Shown: piece by piece, positions 21,490 to 34,480 of the stretch
Numbering within the stretch: position 1 is the stretch's first letter
Layout of the letters: every line of letters starts with the position of its first letter
Source of the DNA: Paulownia fortunei
Taxonomy: Eukaryota > Streptophyta > Magnoliopsida > Lamiales > Paulowniaceae
NCBI GenBank assembly: GCA_019321725.1
Contig: CM033105.1
Span: 11,297,632 to 11,361,631, forward strand
Length of the DNA: 64,000 nucleotides
Direction: 5' to 3'
The notes under the pieces: generated by a model
Told to the model about the DNA's origin: nothing
The model's database searches: none
The model's input: the letters and a program-made list of their open reading frames with translations, nothing else
Program-made: the position numbers and the translations under genes

Positions 21490-24400
21490 ATGGAGGAAAT
21501 CACAGAGGGAGTCACCAACATTAACATGGTTGGAGACTCTCAGAAGAAGAATCGAATCCAGGTTTCCAACACCAAAAAGCCCCTCTTTTTCTACGTCAAT
21601 CTCGCCAAGGTATCACCACCTTTTCTTTTCTCGCCATGTATGGTCGGATGTATCCGTTAGTAGATAAGAATAATGAATCTGGGTTTTGGTTATATGGATT
21701 TGAAATTGGGTTATTATTTGTTAATACGTGCAGAGGTACATGCAACAACATAATGAGGTGGAGCTTTCTGCTCTTGGGATGGGTATTTCTCGCCCTCTGA
21801 TCTATTGTTTTTCCTTTTTTTCCCTGTTGTAACAAGCCTACTTGTGACATGCTCTAATATCCTTTATATTGAGGCTAAAGATTGAGCATTCTTGCATCTG
21901 TTGCTAGTTAGTTCAATTGTATCTGTTTTTGTCATTTTTTTTAGTGGACTTTAGTTGATGTACTAAGTTATTGTCACGAATTTACTGCTGGTTCTCTTTG
22001 TGCAATCACTGATGTAGTTGATTTTTTCTAAGTTATTGTCAAGAATTAGACTAAAAATGCTTTTACGCTGTGCATACATACCGGAAACAAAGTTCATTCG
22101 AAAATGCATTAGATAATGTATTTATATATATTGATGTCACCTTGTCTGCTATTGCTTCATTTCAACCAACCACATTCCATATGTTGTTGCTTGATACCTC
22201 CCACCTTTTGGTTTGCCTTTTTGGAGGTGGTGCTCTTTATTTTCTGTTTCTTTGTTTTTCTGTAATTTTTGATAAGGAAACTGCATAGCGGTAGTTGAAC
22301 CTTGTTCCAGGCATAGTTCTATGAGGGTGCTATTGTTGCTGATTGAGTACTTCTTGCTTGAGGTGATTCAAAGTTGACCAGTTTCACCATGAATAGAAGC
22401 TGCAAGAGTATATTGGTATCCTTGCTTCCAGGCTTAGTTCTGTGAGTGTGCTATTGTTTCTGATTGAGTACTTATTGCTTGAGGTAAATCAAAATTTGAC
22501 CAGTTTCACCATATATACACATATATATATGGAGCAGTCTATCTAATAAAATGGACATTTGCATATTGATGTTGCTGATAATTGAGCTATCATGCTAGAG
22601 GGATTCGATGGATTTTTTAAGAAATTAATGAGGGCCAATTCATTAGACTTATAAAGTTAGGGACCAATATGGCACTTTTGACCTTTTCATTTGAGTGTAG
22701 TTAAATTTTTTGGGTGGCATTTATATGTTAAGCATGTGAATATGGGGGCGTTACAGAATGGATGCAATTAGTTAAATTTAGGGGATTACATAAACCTGCT
22801 GAACCTGACCCACCCACTCAAACTGAGCTAATACATTCGAAAACCACCTATTTTAGTTTTTCAATTACTAATGGCAATTTTGTAATATTGAAACCAACCA
22901 CTTTTCGGGTTGGGTGGCGGGTTCAATAATTAGAGTCCAACTCACATGCAACCCAACTGCTATGAATATTGCACATTCATATGCTCCCTCCGTCCCAAAA
23001 TAAAAGCTCTCGTTTGACCTAACAAAGAGTTTTAGAGGAGAGAGCTTGTATATGTTTACATAGTTGCCCTCAAAAGTAGTAGTTGAAAATTAGTGGTGTT
23101 GCATAATTACTTTAATCAGGGAGGGTAGTTTGGGGGAAAAAGTTTCACTTTTAGGAAATGGAATTTTATTTTAGGAGAGAATGATAAATTTGAGACACAG
23201 CAAGTGATAGACATAAACATGATGAATTTATTTCTTTCTTTCTTGTATCACAATTTTTTTATGAACACTCAAAAAGTTTTCTATCACACTATGAGAATGT
23301 AGTTTTTGTTTGGACACACTGACTTGCTATCTTTCCCTCCCGTCTATTCCATTTTTCTTCCTATTACTTACATGAATTTCAACAGAGAATAAGTTCTTTA
23401 ATTTTTTACTTATCATTATATATTTGAGTTGCAACTACAAACAAATTGATGAGTTGTGGGGGAATATAATTAAAAATTGTTAATCCGCCAATAAGCTGAA
23501 CTCAGCCAACCTAACTGTTCATTTTACTAAAGTTATGGTTTAATCTTTTGTCAACCCATACTTATTTGGTTAGTTTGATTTTATTGTGAAACCAACTGAA
23601 CCCGACTGCGTATCCTCCCAGTTAGTATAGGCTCCCCTCAAAGCAGTGATCTAGGGGCTTGTCTATTTTTGATGATTTTTCTTAATGTGACTGCCAGTAC
23701 TTAAGCTTATTATGGCCAAAGTTGATGTACATATATGTCATGAAAGTGCAAGCATATGCTTGTTTTCTGATGTACAGTTCCTATGGGCTCAAAGTCACAT
23801 TAGACTGAAGCCACAATGCTCATAAGGAACTAATGTTTATTATCTGAGACAACTGTTTTGCAAGATATGCCCCAGTACTGGTGAACTTTGTAAGCAGGAC
23901 AGTTAGTGAATATCATCCTGTCCAGCAGATTTATGCTTGTGGACACTTGTAGAAGGTTATTCTTCTCTCCATGAGCAGATGGATTACCTTGGGCTGTTAG
24001 CGCTATGGATTTTAGTTTGCCATATCTAGTTCGGTTTACTGTTGAGCAAATTTACAGCAGCTTGTTTAACACATATCACACCTTTCAAATTAATTTTAAA
24101 ATATTAAGTGAAGCTAACCATTTGCCTATTATTTCTAATCATAACATATGTTTCAAGCGACTTTTTCTATCAAAATCAAGCTCTCTTTTTGGGCAACACT
24201 TTTTGCTTATTATTAGAGTTGCCCTCCAGAATTTCCAGTTTCCTGTTGCACTGTAGTACAATAGAGATAGGACTTTTCCAATACCCTGAAGCTTCTGTAG
24301 TTTATTACTATTGACGGTCAATAATCTTCTGTATGTGCAGCTATTTCCACTGTTGTGAGTGTTGCCGAGATCCTGAAGAATAATGGATTTGCAGTGGAGA

Positions 24401-24969
24401 AGAGTAAGGCTCTCAGCAATCATGTTATTTTTCTGTATATCCTGTTACTGACTCAGTCCTAAATTGTTATTCTTTACATGTTAACAAAGATGGCTGTGAC
24501 ACTCTTGCAGAGATCATGACATCTACTGTTGAAATCAGAGATGAATCAAGAGGGCGACCTATCTCAAAAGCCAAAGTAAGTTTATAATCTGTGGTTAATG
24601 TCTGTGATTTCAAATGTGAGGGTGTATTGCACTTAAAAAATTTTGCTATCCTTTGTGGTATTCAAGACAGCAGATGTATGGTGGCTGCCTCCAATTTTTT
24701 TGAATCAATTTTGCTAAAATTCGTCTATTTTCGTATGCAAATTTTTTTGTTTTATTTAGCGTCCTGTTTGAATCAACACAGCTCATGTTGCATTCTCCTT
24801 CCACCAAAGTTTCACAATGTTGTTAAGACATTCCGTTGTGCATTTCCCCTAAATGTTACTGATCTTTGTTGATTAGATTGAGATAGTGCTGGGGAAGACG
24901 GAGAAATTTGACGAATTGGTGGCAGCTGCTGCTGAGGAGAGAGCTGGAGATGGTGAAGAGCAAAGTTAA
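21490..24969 (+). CDS. ALBA: Alba-domain DNA/RNA-binding protein, five coding exons
   Basis: CDS exons 21490-21609, 21734-21782, 24341-24403, 24511-24575 and 24877-24969 join in frame to 390 bp (129 residues plus stop). Every intron has GT-AG ends. Small plant Alba proteins bind RNA, single-stranded DNA and R-loops in nucleus and cytoplasm, usually as dimers, and act in genome stability and mRNA control. The protein opens MEEITEGV, keeps the NRIQVSNTKKPLFFYVNLAK core (residues 21-40), then RYMQQHNEVELSALGMA, a SVAEILKNNGFAVEKK helix, the IMTSTVEIRDESRGRPISK strand-loop, and an acidic, Ala-rich tail. Length and sequence closely match the short Arabidopsis ALBA1/ALBA2 type. The start is the first ATG, with A at -3. 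Intron 2 is 2,558 bp and holds a duplication and a MITE-like element. No lesions, so probably functional. Confidence 0.95.
22301..22512. repeat. Imperfect tandem duplication in ALBA intron 2
   Basis: Two copies of about 92 bp with a period near 120 (22301-22390 and 22421-22512). They share AGTTCT.TGAG.GTGCTATTGTT, TGATTGAGTACTT, TTGCTTGAGGT and TTGACCAGTTTCACCAT. Intronic, with no evident function. Confidence 0.75.
22985..23188. mobile_element. Stowaway-like MITE in ALBA intron 2
   Basis: It begins with CTCCCTCCGTCCCAAAATAA, the terminal inverted repeat start typical of Stowaway (Tc1/mariner) MITEs. The other end near 23165-23188 (TTTTATTTTAGGAGAGAATGA) is only a weak, decayed match to the expected inverse. 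Length of about 200 bp fits. The right boundary is uncertain. Confidence 0.5.
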
Positions 24970-26338
24970 AGATGGTTTTTTGAATTTTTTTGTTGTTTGT
25001 CATCTGTTTTGTTATATTAGGAGTTTCTTGAGGTTATAATTGCAATGCATTTTGTAAGTTAGAACTTACAGTTTTAGACAATCAGGGATTCTGATTCCAG
25101 TGAGCTTGGTTGGCAGCTATGGAAACTTCTTAGCATCCAAAACAGACTTCGTCCATTCAAAATTTTTAGTTTCGTTTGGAATCTTCTATCCTGTTCACTT
25201 ATAATCTTCTATTTGTTTTATTTATGAGGTATGTGTATTTGGAGGTGAGAAACCGACTGCTTTCCCTTGTGCAATTGATTTGGATGATATCAGAGTTCTG
25301 GCAACTAATTGCCAGCACCCTTCGGGGGCCACGTGGCTTTTGATTGATAGAGTTAATTTCATTCTTGACCCTCAAGTTTGGTATAATTACAAAATAATCC
25401 TTCTATGTTCTGGAAAAAAGAACAATTTTAATGGGCAAGAGTATCACTGAATTAAATTTATCTTGTTCCTATTATAAACTATTACTTTGTTTCAGCAATG
25501 AATTGTCAATTAATTTGACCCTATGTTTTTCTTAACACTACTTATTTTAAATAAATTAACCTTTCAATTAAATTTCAAATAAATAAACAACAAAATGTGA
25601 TTTTAATTGACCCTAGGTTTTTCTTAACACTAGTTATTTTAAATAAATTAACCTTTCAATTAAATTTAAAATAAATAAACAACAAAATGTGATTTTACTA
25701 GTGTCGAGAAGCATAAGTTTATATTATTTCCATCTTCTATATATATATATATATATATATTTCTTTTTATTTTTTTTACTCAAAACTCTTTAATTGCATT
25801 AATATACTTTTTAAGCATTTTCTTTTATTTTTTTGTATTCTGATACACAAAAAAATAGCTTCACATTGAAATTAGATTATTTGATTATTTTAGTTGCGCA
25901 TTCACACCTTACAAAATAACTATTTTTTCATTAATTGATATCAACTTATTTGAACCTAAATTTTAATACTTACTTATTAAACAAATTAACATTAAATTGA
26001 CTATAATAATGCATGGATAAATTAGTATAATAAATTAAATTTTGCAAACACCTATGAAATTATTATATATCAGACTTCTATCAATAGATTAACTTTTATT
26101 TGTACTCATCACTATTATCAACTTGCATTGCTCGTTATAATATTTTTGACAAAATTAATCATTTATTTTTAATGTTACATTATTTAAAATAAGATAAAAG
26201 CGATAAAACTATTTATATTACTATTTACAATAAACTACGTACATATAAATAAATACCTTTTTATGCACACCCAAGTTTTATATGTAATAGTGGTGATCTA
26301 TAACTTCTTTTTTTCATCTTACTTTTAATCGTATAAAT
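24970..26338. other. ALBA 3' flank and intergenic DNA
   Basis: The first 200-300 bp is likely the ALBA 3' UTR (T-rich; no perfect AATAAA seen). The rest is very AT-rich with no gene. It holds a 93-bp-period tandem duplication (25511-25697) and a TA microsatellite (about 25739-25760). Family-D LTR sequence starts near 26339. Confidence 0.6.
25511..25697. repeat. 93-bp tandem duplication
   Basis: Two nearly identical copies (about 25511-25603 and 25604-25697) share the blocks TTTTTCTTAACACTA, TTATTTTAAATAAATTAACC and AAATAAACAACAAAATGTGA. They differ at only a few bases, so the duplication is fairly young. Confidence 0.85.
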
Positions 26339-26588
26339 TCTTAGAGTAATGACTGATCAGTTAATTAGATTGGCTTGTTATGCTATTGTAAAATATATTT
26401 TTTTCGATCACTACCAAATAATAGGTATTTTTTATTTTTATTTACTTAGTTTTAATTAGATAAAATTTCTAAATCATATATAACTAGAATATATGGTTGC
26501 ACATACGATAACAATCGTAGAATATGACTATATGACATTTGGTTTTAAAATATTTCAAGTTGAAGATGATTGAAACAAAAAATCAATG

Positions 26589-28744
26589 TATTGGGTTCGC
26601 TTGACTGTCGATGTACGCAGCAAAAAAATTAAAATTTTAAAACATGTATACTATAACAATTATAATATCACTCCAGATCCAATGTAATTTTATTGATTTC
26701 ACAATTTTCAATCATTTTACACATAAATAATAGTTTCGATTTATATCTTCTACGTACTCCGGTTGATAAAGGGTTTAGAGCAACCAATTGCTAGCCCATT
26801 TTGAATTTTGGTTTACGAGGGATACAAGTATCTCTGCTCTAAATTTTAGAGCAATAAAAATCCTTTCCTAACCTATTTTTGGAGTGTGTTTTGGAGAATA
26901 TTAATTCTTAGTATCACTTAGCAATAAAAGAATTAATATCTTTGACAAATGATGAAATTCTTTTGGTGGTGTTGTGTGAAAAAGATGGAGAACAGAAGAA
27001 CTTTTTCTCTCTCTTGATGATGGCCGAAAATTAGAGGAATTCATCATAAAATTTTCGACCCCTATTTTTATAATGTGGTGGCCCAAAATTTTAAGAGTGG
27101 GAGCCGAAAATCCAGGAGTCCCACTCTTGGAATTTTCAGCAACTCCTTTCATTGGTTGGAAGATTTTTGATTGATCTCAAGATCTTCAAAAAAAATTCAA
27201 CTTTATTTCTTATATCTTCCAAAGATACGTGATGATATTTTATTTAATCCAATTAGATATTTTCAAGAATATCAAAATCTTAAAACTCCATCTTTTTCCA
27301 ACATCTCTTATGAGTCTCTCCAAATGGGCCATTTGATTTGGGCTTGGATTTTTAATTAAATCTACTAATTAATTAATTAATTAATTAAGCTCAAGTTTAA
27401 TTAATTAATTTTATTTAGACCACCTAATCAAATTAAACTCAATTAAATAATTCAATTATTTAGTTGAGTAAATTAATTTATAATTTACACAATTAATTAA
27501 CTCAATCAAATAATTGCTCCACTCCAATTGGACTTTCTAATCTTATTAAGTCCAATTAAATAATTTAATTATTTAATTGAATAATTAATTCAACTCCTTG
27601 AATTAATTTAAGCCCTTATTAATTAATCTCCATTAATTCATTGGATCCATTGGATCAATTCCTAAGTTAGAAATGTTCTATTTCAAATTGTGTATGACCC
27701 TTTAGGTTCACAACTAACCTAGCAGTGGGCTGCAATATGTGCAACTTATAAATAACAATTATTTCGATTAGTTAATTCAATTAATTAATCCGCTTGAAAT
27801 TAACTCGTTATTTCTAAGAACCTCACAAGTCATGGAAAACACTTAGGAAGTGTATCATGACTATCTAGTCTTAGGTGAAATAATGAGTGAACCTATTTCA
27901 ATTACGAGTACCATATACGTAATGTCCTTTCGTCAACTAATATCCCCATTGAGTCTAATGTATGAATTATAAGTCAAAACCATAAATGACTTAATAATTA
28001 TGATTCCATTTTAAGTTGCAATGACTCATGATGAATCATTAGAAAACCCCGTCTAACATTCATCCTGTATTGTTCAAGGACTTCTGAGTCATCAACTATG
28101 AAAACATAGGAGATTCACTTGTTATGCCAGACAAGTGACTGACTCATTGTTGGTTACTCATTAACCTCCATGCATATCATTGCAACATCCAACGTATTCC
28201 ATTTGTGATTTTCAGGTAATCAGAAGATGCATTAAGATGAAACATGATGTGCATAAGGCTACTATAGTGCCTCAAGTTTAAGGATTAATCGTGTACTATC
28301 GTAACATGGAAATTTTTATTTCGACAAACAAGTCTCCAACTAATAATTTCCAGCGGGCTAGTTTTGTATACTTGTTCCTCACAAACACCCGCTTACATAC
28401 ACTAGTATCATACGCCAATGTATATGGAGCGAGACATTCTCCCCATGTAACCATGCATCATATGCGAGAGTCTATTAGGCTATTCGATGTCCCATCTCAA
28501 AATAGCTCTCGACTCAGAATTAATTTAAGGCCAAAGCCTTAAAGGTATGTTCTATGATCGCCATCAAATGTGCGACCATGCCCTACAGCTAAATTTGGTA
28601 TACGAATTTTATCTAATTAATAGAAGTAATTAAAGGTAAAGAAAATTTCCTATTTTAATAATATGATTTGAAAAATATTTTTTTATAAATACAAGAGTAT
28701 AATAGACGTCCAATCTAATTGGCGCACTGCACACTACTCTAATA
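26589..28744 (-). repeat. Solo LTR D2 (copia family D)
   Basis: Inverted LTR of about 2.15 kb. It opens TATTGGGTTCGC (the first bases of TGTTGGGTTTGC have decayed) and closes CACTACTCTAATA. Flanks CAATG (26584-26588) and TAATG (28745-28749) suggest a 5-bp target duplication with one mismatch. It is inserted in LTR D1. No internal region. Confidence 0.82.
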
Positions 28745-29272
28745 TAATGAATCTATAAGACTTGCAGATATGATGCAAGCTTGCAAGAAAAATATCTTGT
28801 TTTATGTACATTTATTTTGTGAGATTAGTGCATGTATGCTTGCACTTGTTAGGGAATAAGTACAATGACAAACCCAACCTAAAAATTTCTAATTGGAAAC
28901 AAAATTGTCAAAAATGGTATTTATTTGTTAAAATAGTGAAAGAATTAATCATTTGATTAGAGGTATCATTATAATTTTGTTTATGATTTATTGTATTTTA
29001 ATCTATTCTCTGATTATAGGATAATCATAAGGGGAATACTTTGAATCCAATATAATCATGTATATATTAATGGGAGGCTAACAAAGAATCTATCACCTGT
29101 CTATATGAAAAGGTGAATCACTTATGTTCTCTAGTTCTTGACTTAGAAGTACTTGGCCAAGGCTCGATGAATATTAAAAAATAGTTTTTCAATCTCATAG
29201 TAGAAGTCCTATAACTAGAAATGGATACATTGTTATTGAGTTATTTGAGTTTCGACTAAGAATCCATTTTCT

Positions 29273-31291
29273 TGTTAGAGTAGTGCCTTACGTGCCAATT
29301 AATGGTTACTTCTACACTCAAGAAAATAGACAATCTTATTCAAAGTATATTAACATATTGATAATTCCTTATCTTTAATTACATTTAAGCAATTATATAA
29401 AGTTCCCATACCATATGTAGCTACGAGGATGGTCGCACATATGATGGTGATCATGAAATATATCTTTATAACTTTGGTCTTAAATTAGGTTTGAGTCGAG
29501 GGTTCATTGAGATGGGACTTCAATAAACCCATAAGACTCGCACACATGATGCATGCTCGAAAGAAGGATGTCTCATTTTATAGTCATCGATGTGGTGATG
29601 CTAGTACATGTGTGGGGGTACTCGTTGAAGAACGAGCACACCGAACAGGTCCATGGAAAATTCTCAATTGGAAATGTTGTTTGTAGAATGAGAAATTCCT
29701 ATTACTGTAGTGCATGAATTAGTCATTTGACTTGAGGAATCATTGTAATCTTGTACACGACATCATACGCTTTGATGTATTTTTTGATTGCACGACAATC
29801 ATAAGGCTGTAGATTAGGTGTATGGTCTTTATGTATGGAGGTTAATGAGTGGCTAATAAAATGATCCATCACCTATCTGGAATTAATTCCTGAATTCCAA
29901 GATCCTTACAAGTTAAGGAAAATACCTATCAATGCTTCTTGGCTACCTAGTCTTAGGTGAATTAACAAGCTAACATATTTCTATTATGAATACCATGCAA
30001 GTCTGATCAATTATTCTCTTGATTAAGTCCCGAGCATGGATTATTAATCAAAATCATATTTGAATCAGAATATTAATTTATTCAGTAAGTTGCAATAGTT
30101 GCAAGCCCATTAGTAGCTTAATTGTGAACCTACTGGGTCACATACAAAATAAGATGAATCAATTCTATCTAGAATATTATATAAGGAGTTAGATCAAGTT
30201 AATATATAGAGATTAATTAATTTGGAGAAAAAATTAAATTAATTCATTTAATTAAATAATAAAATTATTTAAGTGGACCTAATTGAGATTAAGGGCACTT
30301 TGTGAGTAAAATAATTAATTAATTGGAACAATTAATTGATGGACCTTTAAATTAATTTAAGGTGTTAAATTAATTTAACTATTTTTAATAATAGATTTAT
30401 TTAAATTGAGCCTAATTTGAGTAGGAGACCTTGCGGAATTATTGAATTATTTGATTAGATCAATTAATTAAGTTGGACTTGATTAATTGATAGAGATTAA
30501 TTAAAGAGCAAGACCAAGGGCTAATGGGCTCATAGAAGAGACCTACTCGGAGTCTTTAAAAAGATAATTAAAAATTCCATGTCTTAGATTAAAACTAATT
30601 AAGATGCCAAAGACTCCTTATTTTGCTGGAAAAGAATAAAAATAAGAAAGAAAGAGACATAAATAAGCAAGAAAAGGGATCAAATCCTAATTAGATTAGG
30701 ATTGAACCTTCTTGTATATACATAAAAAGGGGACATTTTTGTGTCTCTCCAACAAGAAAAATTCGTCCCCCTTTTCTCTCTTTTTCTCTTTAGGTCTTTT
30801 CCTTCATAAGAAATTATTCATTTCATTAGAAGGTTCCGCTCTTTTAATACCAACTTAATTCTTCTAATCACTGGTTGATTTTAGAAGTTATGTTGCAATC
30901 ACAAATTCTAGATTAGAAACAAGAATTTAATATATTCTAGCAGAGATATTAAATCACGACCTTGCTCATCATGTGGATAGCATCAGAAGAAAGACGTTTG
31001 GATTCCTGTGGTGAATCAAGTTTCTGATCCAGGGCCAAGATTTGAATCAATTTTTAGACTCCTACAAAGATTTTGTAAGGAGGATGGCATTTCAAATTAC
31101 TTCACACTCTATATCAATAAGAGTGCTTGTAAAGGTATAATCACGAAATTTTTTAATTTTAATTAAACAAAATATCCAAGTGTAAACTGATTAATTACCT
31201 CGAATCAGGGATAACATGCTTAATTGTTATGCATGTTCAAATTTTTTAAATTTCAGCTGCGTTCAAACCCCATGATTTTGCGAACCCAATA
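29273..31291 (+). repeat. 5' LTR of D3
   Basis: It starts TGTTAGAGTAGTG and ends GCGAACCCAATA, just before TGGTATCA at 31293. A TATA-like TATATACATAAAAAG lies near 30716-30728, ahead of a GTGTCTCTCCAACAAG block shared with the 3' LTR. The segment 29880-30064 is inverted relative to every other copy of this LTR in the window. The LTR lacks the neighbouring blocks that the other copies carry. Confidence 0.85.
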
Positions 31292-33060
31292 ATGGTATCA
31301 TAGTTTAGGTTACCACACTAGGATATCTTTATGAATATATTCGTTTAATTTATATGATGAATAAATATATTTTTATGTGTGATAAAATAGTTTTATGCAT
31401 TTTGGATTGGGATAAATATTTTAAACATTAAAATTAAGAATTGAACAAAAATGATTGACCTTGAACATAAAAAGGCCAAATTTGTGTCTGTCACTAGAGC
31501 AAAACTGGCCGCAGCGCCACCTATAGGCACTGCTGCGTGAGTGGATAGTCCTCTCGACACCACGACACCATACATAGAGGGCTGCAAAGCGAAGCTTTTT
31601 GAAGCTTTAGCGCCTTGATGCAAGATGTGGGCACTGTAGTGCAAAGCTTGCTGAAGCTTTGTCGCTGCGGCATGCGGCATGAGAACCAGGCGCGACAGTG
31701 TGATTGAATTTTTTTTTCTAAGGGTTGCGGTGCCACCAGACAACTTTTAATTATTGGTTTTTTGTGTAATTATTACACAACTTTTGGTTCATTCAATTTT
31801 TAAAACTAATTATTAATTTTAAAAATTAATAAAAATGTATTTTTATGAAAAACAAAAAGTTATTTATCCCAAATTAAAAAAGACATAAAAAAGATAAATT
31901 TACATGCTTTGAATTTAATACATGTGATGTCTAAATTACGCATGTATGCTAGAGTTGATGATCATGGAGTCTTGACCATCTTATGGATATTCTATGTGCT
32001 TTGTGAATGCTTGGTAATGATTTGGTTTTAATTAAAATGAGCCCTACGAGTCTTGCATTTTCTCTACTTTTCTCTGAATGTAAATTGTTTCTCCCTCTTA
32101 TTTACTTTCCTTGGAAGAAATTTCAAGCTTTTTTGTCAGGAATAACTTTTGTAATGAGAGTAGAATTAGATTGTGACGTTTTCTTTTTTGATTGATAAGA
32201 AGAAGGAGTAAGATAGAGGAAAATAAGGAATGTAAGGCCAATTAATGTATGGGTGATATATTCATGTAATAGATAGGACTCATTTGTCATTTTAATTACT
32301 ACCCTTAAACTGACCTAGATCCACTTTAACTTGACTGGATCGAATAGAATATGGGGATCATCCCTTTATTTTGTATGTATGGTAGATGCATGTATAGATT
32401 TATTTAATGCTTTCTATTTGATTTTGCTTGCGGTTATTAGGATAGTGCAATATTAAATAAACAAACTAAATCGATGAGGTTTTGGAATTATAAAATAAAC
32501 ACTCACTTAAAAGTCAAGTTTAAGAATTTTCAAAATTCTATATTAAACAAATATGGGCAAAATTAGGTTGGGCCCAATTGTCTATACCTTTTATCAAAGG
32601 TAAAAGACATGACGACGCTACCATATTTAGGACATTATCTATAAGTTGTGGGATGCCTAATTGATGAAAAGTTGTGATCTCTACTAAGCATTGGGATGCC
32701 CATAAGAATCGTGGGATGTTTATATGCTCCATCTACATAGAAGTTTAATGGGCACTACTTGACACTTAGTATTGTATGTCGTCCTATTCTTAGGACATAT
32801 GGGAAATGGTGAGGCAAAATAGCTTGGGGGTTGCACATGATGCAATTGACAAGGTTGTTGTCTACTTTTTGATATTTGATATGATTTCATATTCTTAGGC
32901 ATGTAAAATATTGATTGAGCTTTAAGATCATTAGAAAATCAAGTTTCCTAAATTGTCATCACGAGAATGATATAATTTGAACAAAATAGTAGGAGACATT
33001 TATAATGAAAGATCATATTATAAATGAATATACTGTTGAATAAATGCTTAGTTTTCCCCC
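31292..33060 (+). other. Primer-binding site and leader of D3
   Basis: TGGTATCATAG at 31293 is a close match to the initiator tRNA-Met primer site TGGTATCAGAG. The leader of about 1.7 kb holds no credible gene. A GC-rich island at about 31500-31735 carries many GCGCC, TGCGG and GTAGTGC motifs. Open frames there are by-products of its composition. Downstream blocks such as GACCTAGATCCA match the leader of element H. Confidence 0.65.
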
Positions 33061-34480
33061 TTACTTAGGAAAATAGCTATTACTTTCAGATCCACTTGAA
33101 TTAGTCTAGCAACAATAAGCACCACTAAGCTCCAATCTATCCAGATTGCCCTTGAAATTTGAGAATGGTTCTCAACCTTTAAAAAGGTTTACAAAATATG
33201 CAAAAGAAAGTTTTTGCAATAGTTGTAGAAACAACTCCCACAAAAGTTGTGGAAGTATATGCTAGTATAAATTCTACAAAAAACTATGGAAAACCTTCCA
33301 TAATTATTGAAGAAAGACCTTCTATAAAGAGTTATAGGAGATTCTAGCTGTTGAAGCCTAATTTTGTTTATTGGTTCTGCCTACTCTAATACTCAGTGTC
33401 TAAGAGGAGTGAGAAAGAATTCTCAACATAAACAAAATATGAAATGAGCTTGGCTAGAGGATTAATTCGGATAATATAGGTTTTTGCAACCACTGCGGTA
33501 TGAATGGGTATAGAAAGAGGAAATTCGAGTATGGACTTGCTTAAATGAATTAGAAAGGGTTCTAATCTAAGCTTGAAAAGGTTCTAATTCAAACTTTGAG
33601 TTAGAAAAGGTTCTAATTCAATTTTTTTTTTAAGTTAACCACTAGCATTGATAATTCTTCTTGGGTATTGAATACTGGATATGATATCATCTTTACAAAG
33701 AGTTGTCAAGGATGACAAGAAGAATGAGACTAAGAGGTAGGATAATCCTTAAGCTTGAAATTGAAGCAAAGGTTGCTTAATTAGATAAATGAACAACCCA
33801 CTTAGCTCTACATAGAATTTGGGTAGTACTAATTAATTATTTGCCTTTGGTACTAAACAACATCAAAGAGTGGGATTTTTGTCAAATCAGAAAGAAGTTT
33901 GATTGTAAAATTAAAGGATGGAAATGTTCCATAGTTCTTGATATTTGTGCATTGCTAATTAATTTATACGACCACAAAATTTCATGTTACATGATTCGAA
34001 AAAATAGATTTTACTAAGATAATCATAGTCCACATACTTATGGAATGTGAGATTAGGTCATATCTCCAAGAAGAGAGTTCACAAGTTGATACGAATCCTT
34101 GCCCTTTTGGACGAGAGTGACATGCCTTATCACAATTTGTTAGATAAATGGAGCATTCCACAAATCTAATGGATTTTATCTATATGGATGTATGCAGGCC
34201 ACTAAGTGTTAGTGGTCAAGGAAACTACCACTACTTCATTACCTTTACTGATGATTCGTTAAGGTATGGGTATATGTATCTTTGGAGATAGAAGTCTTAA
34301 TTCTTTGAAAGGTTCTAAGAACTTAGGCATGAGATTGAGAAACAAATTAAGATAAGTATAATGACTATTTGATCCAATTGAAAAGGTAAGCACTTGAGCT
34401 CAAAGTTTCTTGACTATCTAAGGAAAATTGAATTCTCTTAAAGTGAATCTATGATGAGTTTCATTGAATTTTCTATTTCA
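33061..34480 (+). pseudogene. Protease and integrase N-part (element D3)
   Basis: Gag is almost absent: only a short PLE-type trace near 33090-33110 matches the gag start of element H. A protease block SSWVLNTGYD (usual DTG; here NTG) lies near 33650. Pre-integrase GHISKKRVHKL is at about 34052-34085. The integrase core block reads YHYFITFTDDSLRYGYMYL near 34225-34280. Stops and shifts separate all parts. The region is then cut by the inverted solo LTR D5. Confidence 0.78.

Noticed and set aside
23320..23360. Second Stowaway-type end (CCCTCCCGTCTATTCC)
   Set aside because: It has the same orientation as the first end rather than inverted, so it does not close the element; a decayed inverse near 23165-23188 fits better.
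24005..25003. Several 60-90 codon frames on both strands between ALBA exons
   Set aside because: They overlap ALBA introns and exons in wrong frames; the spliced ALBA model explains the region.
27171..27359. Short frames inside family-D LTRs, also 35041-35226, 36059-36331 and 28291-28542
   Set aside because: All lie within LTR sequence, differ between copies and show no protein similarity that I recognise.
31393..31743. 116- and 71-codon minus-strand open frames in the D3 leader
   Set aside because: They lie in a GC-rich noncoding island and match no family; the lack of stops reflects composition.
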